A stretch of DNA of 64,000 nt, from assembly GCA_025617745.1 (NCBI GenBank), contig CM046864.1, forward strand, positions 29,925,162 through 29,989,161. The letters are read 5' to 3'. Positions 32,184 through 42,762 of the stretch are shown here, piece after piece. The notes under the pieces are model-generated. The model saw nothing but the letters and a program-made list of their open reading frames with translations. It was not told where the DNA came from and made no database searches. Origin of the DNA: Heliocidaris erythrogramma (lineage: Eukaryota > Echinodermata > Echinoidea > Camarodonta > Echinometridae). The stretch's first letter is position 1; every line of letters begins with the position of its first letter. Position numbers and translations under genes: made by a program.

Positions 32184-33437
32184 GATTCAACTACTGGCCC
32201 CATAAAGCTTGAGAATAAAAGCTTCCCCAGCTCCCTTTACTTCATCATGGGTGCTTCCACTCTCTGTGAAGTATCAAGCAAGTCATAGTCCCTTTTCTTG
32301 TGGACCGTGTTGAAAGCTTTACTCTTGCCTTGACGATAGATTGCAGAGACCGTGTCACATCCTGTCACAGCATGAAGAAACATCAAGTGATTCTTAGTGT
32401 CCCCAATGGCATGCTCAATTTAATGAATGTTAAAGACTGTGAAAGGATTACTACGGCATAGCATGTGCATGTCTGTGGAAGCGGTTGCACGAGCGACCAG
32501 CATGACCAGTAAGTCCGTGTCCGTACCAACAACAACTGGCACCTGTTCTGACTCTGCAACTACTAATGCTGTGGATACAGTCAGGGTGTCTGCATCTGCT
32601 TCTGCCTGTTGACACGTATGCCAGCCATGAGCATCTTCTCACGTAGAGTTTGTATAAGTCTCATCTTATGTTTGCTGTTGGCTAGGAAAGCTGCTTGGGT
32701 TGTGGTTGTTGGCATATTATCATCGAATATGATGTCACTAGCGGTACATTTTCTGGGCTCGCCGTCTCTGCTCAGCTACCTTTGTTGAAGTAGCACTTCC
32801 ATATCCATCAAACATCACCGTTGATTAAGCCCCATAATGCTTAAGGATGTATGAAATGTAGGACTGAACAACATCAGCATAGGTTGATGGTTGTGGCCAT
32901 ACAACTGATTGCAGTAGGTGACCACCATTTAAAACAAAGAGACCATTTTCTGGAAGGTTGGATTACTGTGTGAATGACTTTAGCAGGGGACCCAGAGAAC
33001 TCTTTGCTGGCTTCCGCAGTACCCCACCTTTAGAGGGAAGGTGGCTGGGGAGCAAGTTCATAAGCAAAAAATGATTCCATCTCAGCACTGTTATTCAGGA
33101 TACATGTTATCCTTTTGAACAGTAGCGATGGGTTGATCTCTGTGCTTTGTTCCCTAATTTTCAGTGTCTTACTCTTATAGCCCCAATGGTCTTCACCTTG
33201 TCATTGCGATGTAGCTTGATATCAGTGAACTTCCTACGATCCATTTCGGATGCTGCTGCTCGGCCAATCTACGCCATTTTGGACGCCATCTTGGATTGCG
33301 GAAAACGCCCAAGGAGGATTCATGAGGACTTTTAGTATGTTATTCCAGACATGTTCCCGGACCTATCCTGAAAAAAATCAGCTTGTTACCAGAAATGTCC
33401 AGGTTTGAGCCTATTTTGCCCTAATGGTCTTGGCCTA
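32184..33437 (-). pseudogene. Academ-2 element fragment, copy B, with XPG-I motif
   Basis: Minus-strand remnant parallel to 12005-14493. It keeps the full XPG-I stretch that copy A lost: QAEADADTLTVSTALVVAES, then VPVVVGTDTDLLVMLVARA (about 32500-32600), followed by HAVTGCDTVSAIY. It lacks about 1.3 kb (the N-terminal half and two terminal minisatellite units), with the deletion joining sequence at about 33272 to the outer terminal repeat. The outer end is at 33437. Several stops and frameshifts; not functional. Confidence 0.65.
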
Positions 33438-33772
33438 ATATGTTCTTTATTCAATTCAGTAAATATATGACCTGCCGCCTCAAAACCTACAATAAGTCGC
33501 ACGGACCACCACCTAGCAAACAGCCCAAAATAGTAAATTTGCTTGGATCAGTCGATTTTCTGTTTTTGATAGAAATGGGTAGTTTCATTATCATTCTATC
33601 ATGTCTCAAGTTCGTGAGTCGTAATTCCACTTAGAAATATGTTTTGGGGCATTTTAAAATGACTCTTTTTTTTCACCTGTCGAGCTAATGAATGTTTGGA
33701 GAGCTTTTGTAATACTTTCATTCAATGCCAAATTACTACTTTACCTCTAAAGGTATTAACTTGATTTTTGGA
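33438..33772. repeat. Repeat shared with 14494-14825
   Basis: Nearly identical to the flank of copy A. Here it continues into unrelated sequence at 33773 instead of a LINE. Confidence 0.7.
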
Positions 33773-34004
33773 ATGAGTAATGGATAGGGCCTCCTAGAGC
33801 AGCGTGCTAAAATTCGGCCTAATCTGATAATCCCTTCATACCAGTTACTATGGCCATTTGAATAACCAGTTTTACTTGGGCGCACACAGAGAGCGAAGGT
33901 TTAGCACTCTTTTGTTCCGAACTTAAATGGCCATTTTCTCTGAATAGGAGTTATTGATTGCTGGTTACATACTGATTCTAAATGTGATATTTAATTCCCA
34001 AACT
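33773..34004. other. Non-coding spacer
   Basis: Short unique-looking sequence between unit B and the second Tx1-like LINE. Nothing recognised. Confidence 0.3.
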
Positions 34005-34827
34005 ACATTATCATTTTGATCAAACTCCACTTTATCTTTTGCGTAAAATGTAATTGTCTCTTTTATAGTTTAGTAATTTTGGAAACAAAAATTTCATCTT
34101 TTAATAAAGAATTGTTAAATTTCCAAATTCTTTGGCCCCGTTTAATCTGATTTAAACTCCAGTTAAGACGAATTAATGAATGGTCTGTTCGATAACCAGA
34201 GAGAATATCGGATTTATGAATTTAAAAAAGCAATTCTGATTCAATTTAAAAAGAAATTTAATCTACCCTGTTTAAAAGGACTTGGCTGCCGCCATGTATA
34301 GTACTTTTTCATTGGATATCTAATTCTCTATGGGTTGCAAAGATTTAATTCATTCTTCATATTGTTTACCTGCTGTCTTGAGCTAGGATTATTTACATTT
34401 AAATAATTATGAGTATCAAGGGTTTGGTCCTGAACTAAATTCCAGTCCCCGCAGATAATAACATGTGGATTTTCAATTTCAATTATAATACGTTGTAGAT
34501 CTGCAAAAAAGGTCGGATTATCAGTGTTTGGTCCATATAAAGACGCAAGTAATATCATAATCGTTCAGGGTCAAGTCTAAAACTACCAAATTTCCCCCAT
34601 TGTCTATTCTTAATTTTGACCGCAATAGTATCCTTAAAAAGAATTGCTACTCCTCTAGAGCCAGATGTATGATGGGAGAAAAAACAGCCGCCTCCCCATT
34701 CCCTGCGTATTTCTATTTCTATTTTAGGAGTAAAGTGTGTATCTTGGATACAACATACATCGTATGATTTCAATTTCAAATATAACAGTATATCTTCTCT
34801 TTTCTTATCGTTAGCTAGGCCGTGACA
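34005..34827 (-). pseudogene. Tx1/L1-like LINE, copy 2, endonuclease part
   Basis: Minus-strand AP-endonuclease region: CHGLANDKKREDILLYLKLK, YDVCCIQDTHFTPKIEIE, GSRGVAILFKDTIAVKIKN, ILLASLYGPNTDNPTFFADL and HVIICGDWNLVQDQTLDTHN (catalytic GDWN). These belong upstream of the RT. The last 170 bp (34005-34180) match 29208-29375 in copy 1 across the SINE insertion site. The RT is absent, as the copy is cut off at 34005. At 34827 it abuts an inverted piece of another retroelement. Confidence 0.8.
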
Positions 34828-35019
34828 GAATTGTCCACCTACGTTAGTCTCTAATTTGGTAATTTGGGGGGTCGGAATACTTGATATTTTCTTCGTATCC
34901 GCTTTGCTTCAGTGCTTCATTGTATGTCGGTGCGGCTTTATTGAAGATATCCTCATTCGATGATAGTGATGATATACGTTTTGCTACTGCTACGGGTATT
35001 TGCTTAGTGATCATAGGGG
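34828..35019 (-). repeat. Inverted partial copy of the downstream RT-like gene
   Basis: Reverse complement of about 35634-35892, minus some 70 nt internally. It encodes on the minus strand MITKQIPVAVAKRISSLSSN and NEALKQSGYEENIKYSDPPN, as does the plus-strand copy. It directly abuts the 5' end of the plus-strand fragment, a head-to-head layout typical of inverted-junction retrotransposition. Confidence 0.85.
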
Positions 35020-36028
35020 ACACAAAACAACCCACAACCAATGGACTAACACAATAGGTGTGATCGATTGGTTTAAGAAGCTTCAGGATAAAGACTCCCT
35101 ATCTTTTGTAGTATTCGACATTGTAGACTTTTATCCCTGTATTACCCAAGACTTACTCTCCACTTGCCTAAAGTGGGCGAGAAGATATACCACAATAACA
35201 GACATAGAAATGGATACAATAATCCATGCCAGGAGAACCTTACTGTTTGACAACGACAATAACCCATGGGTGAAAAGAGAAGCGAAACGGGAATTCGATG
35301 TTTCAATGGGCGCTTACGATGGTGCCGAAGTTTGTGAACTAGTTGGGCTATACGCACTGTCACAACTGAAAAATAAACTCAACACGCACTCCATAGGACT
35401 ATACAGAGACGACGGACTGGCCACGCTGAGAAGATCATCAGCCAGTAGAGCCGACAGAACAAGAAAAGAGCTAATAAAAGTATTCAAGGACCTCGGACTA
35501 CAAATAACAATACAGACAAACTTAAAGACAGTCGACTACCTGGATGTGACACTAGACCTAGTAACAGGAACGCACAAACCTTACAGAAAGCCCAATGACA
35601 CCCCGATGTACATCCACACAAATTCAAACCACCCCCCTATGATCACTAAGCAAATACCCGTAGCAGTAGCAAAACGTATATCATCACTATCATCGAATGA
35701 GGATATCTTCAATAAAGCCGCACCGACATACAATGAAGCACTGAAGCAAAGCGGATACGAAGAAAATATCAAGTATTCCGACCCCCCAAATTACCCAAAC
35801 ACCAAAGATAAGAGAAAGAACCGACCTAGGCAAATAATATGGTTTAACCCCCCTTTCAGCGCAAACGTAGAGACTAACGTAGGTGGACAATTCATAAAGT
35901 TAATCGCAAAGCACTTTCCCGCAAAGCACAGATTGCACAAACTCTTCAACAAAAACACGACCAAAGTCAGCTACAGTTGCATGAAAAATATGGACTCTAT
36001 AATTAAAGCACACAACGACCCCAAAAAA
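35020..36028 (+). pseudogene. Penelope-type or related reverse transcriptase fragment
   Basis: Open for about 340 codons. NQWTNTIGVIDWFKKL, FVVFDIVDFYPCITQDLL (first RT Asp region), FDVSMGAYDGAEVCELVGLY, HSIGLYRDDGLATLRR (an RDD in the palm position) and LGLQITIQTNLKTVDYLDVT give the order of an RT palm and thumb; KVSYSCMKNMDSIIKAHN ends the recognisable part. This family is common in cnidarian and echinoderm genomes. I think it is Penelope-related because its relatives continue into a GIY-YIG-like region, but the clade is uncertain. The N-terminal fingers and the C-terminal nuclease are missing; the frame runs on into the tandem repeat at 36031. Confidence 0.6.
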
Positions 36029-36030
36029 GT

Positions 36031-36600
36031 CTCTCCTGCCATAGGTTTACACGCGAAAACAAGGAATTTTAGGATGATTATAATTCCCATAATTTTTATT
36101 TGAAAATATAAAAAACGTGATTTGCATGAAATTTTAAAGCTCTGAAAAGGTATTAAGGCTTGATGAGTCCAGTAAATCCCCCATAAATCCCCGGGAATAT
36201 GCATGCTTTTGACCAAAAACGTCTCGCCTGCCATAGGTTAACACGCGAAAACAAGGAATTTTAAGGTGATTATAATTCCCTTTGTTTTTCTTTGAAAATG
36301 TAGAAAATGTGATTTACATGAAATTTAAAGCTCTGATAACGTATAATGAAGGCTTGATGAGTCCAGTAAACCCCCCATAAGTCCCCGGGAATATGCATGC
36401 TTTTGGCCTTCCAGCTCCCATAGGTTAACACATGAAAACAGGGGTTTTGAAATGATTTTAATTCCCTTAGTATTTATTTGAAATTATGAAAAATGTGATT
36501 TACATGAAATTTAAAGCTATGGAAGGGTATAATTGAGGCTCGATGAGTCCAATAAACCCCGCACAAATCCCCGGGAATATGCATGCTTTCGACCAAAAAA
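36031..36600. repeat. Tandem repeat, about 190 bp x 3
   Basis: Three head-to-tail units starting near 36031, 36223 and 36415, each with a GCCATAGGTTAACACG-like start and ending CCCCGGGAATATGCATGCTT. Units differ by about 10-15 percent. The first unit directly follows the RT fragment. Confidence 0.88.
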
Positions 36601-37552
36601 AAATAATTTGCCATACTACACGTGCATTCCAATATTTGTTATCGATGACCTAATATGGGCGTGTACCGATCACGTGAGTCGACGACATCCAATGAGATCG
36701 TGCACTAGCAGACGACCATGTAGCAGACGTACGTCCGCCCGAAAGCAAACCCAGCCTAGCCGGTTAGAAGAAACTAAATTCCAGTTCACTATTATATTTC
36801 TAATGTACCAGAGGCAAAATTCAATGTGTTAAATTCCTAAATTCGTATAATCAACTTCTATCACCGCATTACGCCTAGCCTAATGGCTGATGTTCATGCA
36901 AGCAGCATGGAATAGCTGAGCGAAATAGGTGCATGGACATGATAGGTGTCTAGCACTATCTAGGCTTGGTCTACCCCTCTGCGATCCCGATCGAGGTGGT
37001 GGCGTTGCCGGTGGCGTTGCCGATGATATGTCAGTTTGCCAAAACTTGGCTCATCAAGGTTTTTTTGCTTGTGGCAAAAAAATTTCTTCTCGCCAGTCCT
37101 CCGAAAGTCGCTCAGTGGAGGGGTGTAGGGTATCAGATTTATGAGTCCAGTTTTCCTCCATAATTCTCTGAAAAGCAAAAAAAGTTATCAGTTCTAAAAG
37201 GGGGATACAATTTTATTTAAAAGCCTCCTAAATCCGTCTCTGATCCATGCGCGGACTGTGACGTCAGTCTTGCGGGGTGGGCCTTTTTACAATTTTTTTC
37301 TCGGAGGGTTAATAGAACGACATTGTTCGCCTCTTGGGCTTCCAAACTAAATTTGGTGCTCGATCCGGGTTTTTTTCACAATTTAGGCAAGAGCCCGTAT
37401 ATGCCAACTTGGGTTTCAAGAAGGGGGCCGCGGCCGATTCGCCCCCTTTTGATCCGCCCCTGCTATTCTGTCATGGATGTGAAGAATATGATTGCATAGT
37501 GTTGGTTATCGATCTCATTAAATTGAAAGATTGGGGGGGGGGGGGGGGAAGC
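36601..37552. other. Non-coding spacer
   Basis: Contains a CpG-rich stretch (about 36640-36740) and a short doubled GGTGGCGTTGCC near 36998. I found no gene; short open frames lack any recognisable domain. Confidence 0.35.
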
Positions 37553-37566
37553 AATAAGAGATCATT

Positions 37567-37742
37567 TTTATTTATTTTTTTAAATTTTGTTTCAATTGCT
37601 TTATTTTTACTGTTTGTTTTTGTTGTTTTTGGGGGTTTTGTTGTTGTTTTTTTGGCTCAGTGATTTTGTTTTTTTTATCATGTAAATCACTTGTAATTGT
37701 TGTGATTTTTGTTGATTTCCTAATAAAAACACAAATAAAACA
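37567..37742 (+). mobile_element. Very short 3' end of a non-LTR retroelement with 14-bp target duplication
   Basis: AATAAGAGATCATT at 37553-37566 is repeated at 37743-37756. The 176 bp between are T-rich and end with CCTAATAAAAACACAAATAA, a polyadenylation signal plus A-rich tail. It is a severely 5'-truncated copy; the source family is not identifiable from this piece. Confidence 0.7.
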
Positions 37743-38004
37743 AATAAGAGATCATTATTTTTTCCTCAATTCTATATTGGAGTCATTTTTTACAGATCGG
37801 TTGTAAGAGAGAAAAGAGAGTACGAGAAAAATGAGAGGGGAGGAGAGAGAGACAAAGGAGCAATCCTTTAATAATTTTGTGGGAACAGGATCTAATTGAC
37901 ATGACTTGGGGGGCAATTTCCGTAAGAGTGACAAAATCTCATCTGGGTTAGTAGGTCGTATTACTTCTAAGGAAGAGGAAGTGAGGGGATGAAGTGGTGT
38001 TTCC

Positions 38005-38562
38005 CCAAATAGTTAGCAACTAAAATATACAATTATTTTATTACATTGAAGCTGTTTCGTCAGGAGATAAGCTGTCGCAGATGGTCTGGACTTTCGCCTG
38101 AAAGAAGTGGGTGAATGTAGAGGCCATTTGATTACTGTCTGTGTGGGTTGGAAGAGGTGATGATTGTTGACGATTTAGTAGTCGGTTAGCCACTAATGAG
38201 AACAACAGCATAGCTATATATAATATACTAATATACGATCTGTTACAAAATTCCAACAGATAATTTAAGAACTAAGATGCTTACTCATTTTCGAAATATA
38301 ATAACATAAAGAAGACATAAATTATACAAATTCTAAACACAAGCTTGGGCAAAGAGTTAATCACCTATTCTGGATAAAAGGTATAATGAAATAATGTTAA
38401 CAAGGAAATTATGTAGGCTAAACAGGTGTAGATTCTGTTTCAATTCAAGAATATTATTCAGTATCAATACACAATAAAGTGAAGTACTGATAAACTATAA
38501 GGTCGAATTAACCAAATAGTTAGCAACTAAAATATACAATTATTTTATTACATTGAAGCTGT
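38005..38562 (-). pseudogene. LINE fragment bracketed by a 51-bp direct repeat
   Basis: CCAAATAGTTAGCAACTAAA begins identical 51-bp stretches at 38005-38055 and 38512-38562. Between them the minus strand encodes NRLLNRQQSSPLPTHTDSNQ and FTHFFQAKVQTICDSL, a motif lying just before the RT in CR1/jockey-group LINEs. The rest is AT-rich. The repeat is long for a target duplication, so a duplication during repair is also possible. Confidence 0.55.
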
Positions 38563-39650
38563 ATGTATTTTATATCTTATAAAACTAATGAAAGGTTTAA
38601 TAATGAACTTACCAATTGGAGGCTATGAGCCTTTTACACTGGATACTAAACGAAAATCGAAAAAGCCAAAACTACGAAAGACGAACGAAAGCCAACTTCT
38701 AGTGACTTGATGCAACGAAATCTAAAACGAATCTGATTAGCTTGGCTTTCCTACTAGCTTGACCAGAGCAAAAGGTACCAGCAAAAGTTCTAACTTAGAC
38801 AAAGCAATAGGGGTGACACACATGGGACCATTGTCCCTCTCCTAGCCGAGTAAATTAACTACCAATATAGACGTCTACTGGCCACCTTATGAACAATAAA
38901 CATCCTACAAGGTGTATACACAACAAACAAAGAGAAGATAGGGACAAGAAATGTGAGAAAGCCAAGTGCTGTGCATAAGCTATACTACAGGCGAACTGGA
39001 CATGTGCATGTACGCTAATCATATACTACATAAACTGAAGTGATATTACACAATATATCAAAATCATTATTAACGAAAATATCTAAGAAAATTCACTGTA
39101 GAAAATTGGTCAATATTATTCACTGCAAACTGCTGCAGTGACACCAAGTGTCTTCAGTCTCTTATATACCAAAATAATTAGAAAGAAACCTATAAATTAT
39201 CAGATAAAGAAGCCATTATAATATAATTATATGTAAATCATTTGTTATGTGAAAATCAACCTTTCAGATCATGTTATATAGTTTTGTAGTTTGTTTTGTT
39301 TTCCATTATTGAGATGCAAGTTTTATCAAAACTATATCAAAATGTTTGAAGTTAGTGTTTTTCCCCCAACAAATTCACAAAACAAGAAACATACATCCAG
39401 GTTTTCGCCCTTTTCTTTTGGAAAATTGACCAAATAAAAAAAAAAGAAGCTTGTATATTGATACTTTTATTGTGATTGATCCACATTACAGCATTTAGAG
39501 TATAATTATATGTAAATTATATGTAAATAATTCAACTTTTCTGATCATATTTCAATACTGTAGTTTCAAAATCTGTTAACTTTTTTTGGAACTTTTTCCA
39601 TGCTTATTAAAATAATTTTCATTGTGCATTTGTCTTGTAGTCTCAACTCA
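38563..39650. other. Non-coding AT-rich DNA
   Basis: Two diverged copies of a roughly 70-bp AT-rich stretch (about 39214-39292 and 39500-39567, both with ATAATTATATGTAAAT and a GATCAT motif) are the only structure seen. No gene. Confidence 0.4.
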
Positions 39651-39654
39651 TCCT

Positions 39655-40018
39655 GGTGTAGACATTTAGTGTAAGAAGTGACACATTGGGGTGTAGTAAA
39701 AAGTATGGGGAAAATTCTGTACCACTTAAGGGGTAAACTAATAACACAGCTGCGGGGTGAATTGTTACGCAGGCTGGTCGTGGTTAAAAGTTGCACAGCA
39801 TGGGGTTAAAGAGGGAACATGGTCGTTTTTGGGTAAGATGTTACCCCACCCTTTGGTGTTAACATTTTACACATTAGATGTGTAAAACATAACACATGTA
39901 TCAAGCAAAATCTAACCACACATGGTGTGTAATGGTTTACACCACAGACGACCATGTTCCCTTTTAACACATTTTGGTGTTATTTTTTAACACCAATGGG
40001 GTAACCTTTTTTAAGAGT
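39655..40018. mobile_element. Hairpin element of GGTGTTA/TAACACC type
   Basis: Repeated and inverted TTGGTGTTA / TAACACCAA motifs, with GGGAACATGGTCGT at about 39811 and its inverse ACGACCATGTTCCC at about 39949. The right end GGGGTAACC...TTAAGAGTGT is a terminal motif common in marine-invertebrate hairpin elements. It ends directly before a possible exon. The left end is degraded. Confidence 0.5.
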
Positions 40019-40096
40019 GTATGGATCCTGGCAGAAGATGATCCAACAATCGCTGAAGTACTTGATAAATATCCACGCTTTCTGGACCCTGGAATA
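40019..40096 (+). CDS. Possible exon of an uncharacterised host gene
   Basis: Encodes WILAEDDPTIAEVLDKYPRF then LDPGI. A YPRFLD motif followed by a KWP motif occurs in an uncharacterised animal protein family I recall from fish and invertebrates. A weak donor ATA/GTAATT at 40096 would join in phase with the exon at 40896. Its 5' side is cut by the hairpin element, so the true start is unknown and the exon may be dead. Confidence 0.35.
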
Positions 40097-40895
40097 GTAA
40101 TTATATTTTGTTTCCTTCTGAATATTGAACATGACAAATTATCAGCATTTCTTGATAGGCCTATTCAAAAGTGATGTGCATGCATATGAGCATTTATCAG
40201 TGAATAAGAGATCATTGTTTCTTATGTTGAGATTAAAAAGAAAAAAAAAACAAAGTCACCTGCCGTCCTGCTTATAAAATTTGGAAAAGTGCATTTATGT
40301 GTTACTAAGGCAACAGGTTTATATATTATAGAGTGCTATTTTGTAAGATCTTTTGTTTTCACTCTTATATTGAGATTTCCCATTTATGGCATGCTAAAAA
40401 TACATGATCGTGCACTGCAGGTATACATGCACTCATTATCTTTGTTTGTGTTGTGCCAAAGTGGGGAGCTCTGGCTTGGTATGCTTTCATGTGCTGGCCG
40501 AAAACTCAACCAACTGACGTAATTCTTACTCGTCACACAGGAAAAGAAAATAATTGCTGTGGCAGCTCATCATTTTTATGGATATTTTCAGTACAGACTC
40601 TGTGATAAAACTTCAAGATGATTATGAATAAACTGAAAAGAGAGAGGTGGAATATCAATGCAGTCTACATGCTTCTTTACCAAATAAGTGACTAACCAGT
40701 ATTTTACAGAATAATAATCATATGTTGCTGCACAAACATTTGGCATTCCGTATACACATGCCTGCCAATTAATTTCTATGTCATAAAACAAGTTCAAGGT
40801 GCTGGCATAAAAAGTTAATACATTGTGAATTCAGTTATTTAGTAATAAAGTAATGAAGCCAAAATTCATTTACACACTTTTCCCGTTGATTGCAG
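40097..40895. other. Presumed intron between the two possible exons
   Basis: AT-rich, no recognisable coding sequence. Confidence 0.3.
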
Positions 40896-41061
40896 ATTGA
40901 GGCCGAGTATCGTCGGGCAATTTCGGAGGAGACTGCAGACAACCTCTACGCTAAATGGCCGCGAATTGCACCGAGAATTTTAGAATATGCAGATCTGCAG
41001 CATGTGAAGTGGCAGGATCACCTTGGGATGGAAAATTCTGCCAGAGATGAGCTTTCAGAAG
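40896..41061 (+). CDS. Likely exon of an uncharacterised host gene
   Basis: The acceptor TTTTCCCGTTGATTGCAG and donor AG/GTATGT bracket 166 nt encoding IEAEYRRAISEETADNLYAK, WPRIAPRILEYADLQHVKWQ and DHLGMENSARDELSE. The base composition is richer in G and C than its surroundings, as expected of coding DNA. The KWP...RIL pattern fits the same family as the exon at 40019. No further exon is recognised downstream, so this could be a gene fragment carried by a transposon. Confidence 0.5.
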
Positions 41062-42251
41062 GTATGTTAATGCACCTGGATATGTTGCATTTTCAACTCA
41101 TCCCAGCCCAAATGGACCATAGAAGCTTATTTCATGGCATTATTGTCCGTCATTTATAATTATACAATTGTCTGTCATCGCCTTGTCAGTCCGTGTTTTA
41201 GAAATAATTGCTCTTCGTAATTTCTCAACTATTTTTTTCATTTTGTTTGCTTATATGATAGGGATAGGATGGGAATATAAAAATTCTGTGCAGAAACGTA
41301 TTAACCTCCCATTGGGCTTTTGGGGGATATCTCAAACTATGGGGGGGGGGGGGGGGGGGGGGGGGACTTCACATCTCGGCAATGCAATTGCCCTGGAAAT
41401 TGGCACAGAGGTAGAGGGCAATATAGTTTACAACACTGTATAGTGTGTATCAGAAAAAATTAAACCTTAAAAAGTTTTACCAGACAAATAATTTATGAGA
41501 TAATTTTTTTTTCATACGAATATTTGGCCTAGGGTCTCACCTTTACGATGCTGTTATTGGCAAAGACGGTATTTCATGCAGGAGTGTGTAGGACTGACAT
41601 TTGTGCAAGTGGTCAAGTACACATTTTCGCACAGAATTGTGTTCTTGCAATCTGAGTTTAAGCCCCTTGTAGGCTGGTGCTTAACTAACGTGAACAGATA
41701 TTCAATCCCCAGGGCAAAGCCAGTATCAGTTATGATACTGGAAAAAAAAATCATCATAATTCACATAAAAACATCTCCTCAATTTGTCATCTAAAAATCA
41801 AAAGGTTTTTGATTCAAGTCAGTTCCCACTTCATCTTGCAAGATCCTGAATAGCATCTTTCCTACATCCTATGGTAACATGGAATGCTCATTCAATTTGA
41901 ACAGATGTTAATTTGCAACACCTTTCAGATCATATCAAATGCCTATGTAGTTTTGTTACATAATAGTGTTGGCAGTGGCGGTGATCCTGGGCCAGTTTCT
42001 CGAAACCAGCGACAAGACAGCCATAAATGTGTCCGCCAACTACGGAGATGTCTCTGATCTTCATAAACCGTTTCACAAAGAGCTTACCAACGAGACATCT
42101 CGTGATATCTATACTATCAACGAGGATATGTGCCGATACATAGCCTTGGTCGCAATTACCCAAATATTATTTTAAAATAATTTTAATCAAACTGCAAATC
42201 TCTTTGAATGAATTACGGAATGCAAAGATTAGAAATAATAGCAAGGTGTTA
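41062..42251. other. Non-coding DNA with a 25-bp poly(G) tract
   Basis: Poly(G) at 41341-41365. At about 41965-42165 lies a segment with GGGCCAGTTTCTCGAAACCA, a motif of short interspersed or hairpin repeats in echinoderms; a related inverse motif occurs near 43795. No gene is seen. Confidence 0.4.
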
Positions 42252-42525
42252 TACCCTGATAGCAGAAAGTGTTAAAAATGACGTGATATTTACGTCGCGG
42301 TTTTCGTCTTTTTTACGTCCTGTAATTACGTCAATAAGACGACAACTTGCACCAACGCAAGACGTCAAGAGGACGTCTTATTTTGACGTCATCTCTACGT
42401 CTTGTACACTGTTAAAACTAAAGTGCTACTTTTAGGGGCATGTATAGTGACTGCACCTGAAATGCTGTTTATAGCACTTGTAGTGTGCTAATTTACCAGC
42501 CAAAAAAAAAAAAAAAATGTGACCG

Positions 42526-42600
42526 TGGCGAGCCTCGAACCAGGTTCCGCTGATTGAGAGGCGCTGACGTTACCGATGGACTAACGAATGCTTCTTGCAA
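42526..42600 (-). repeat. tRNA-like segment, left arm of inner MITE
   Basis: On the minus strand, TTAGTCCATCGGTAACG is A-box-like and CCTGGTTCGAGGCTCG is B-box-like at tRNA spacing. There is no proper acceptor stem, so it is not a functional tRNA gene. Confidence 0.6.
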
Positions 42601-42693
42601 TCCAGTTTAGTCATGGGAGTCAAGTAGATAACATGAACTATGTGGTGTCGTAAATTCACTATGTAACAATATGATCTGCTCTAAATCGTACAA

Positions 42694-42762
42694 TGTGAGT
42701 TAGTCTAGCGGTAATGCCAGCAATTCTCGATCAGCGGACCCTGGTTCGAAGTTCGCCCAAAT
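42694..42762 (+). repeat. tRNA-like segment, right arm of inner MITE
   Basis: TTAGTCTAGCGGTAATG (A-box-like) and CCCTGGTTCGAAGTTCG (B-box-like), about 80 percent identical to the left arm in inverse. The acceptor stem is missing. Confidence 0.6.

Noticed and set aside
36031-36600. CRISPR array
   Set aside because: Three 190-bp units without spacers in eukaryotic DNA; a plain tandem repeat.
38041-38256. Membrane protein suggested by a hydrophobic N-terminal run
   Set aside because: The downstream peptide matches a LINE pre-RT motif; the hydrophobic part is fused AT-rich DNA.
42526-42762. Two genuine tRNA genes
   Set aside because: A- and B-box-like motifs are present, but acceptor stems and a sensible anticodon arm are missing. 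Both lie in MITE arms as inverted copies.
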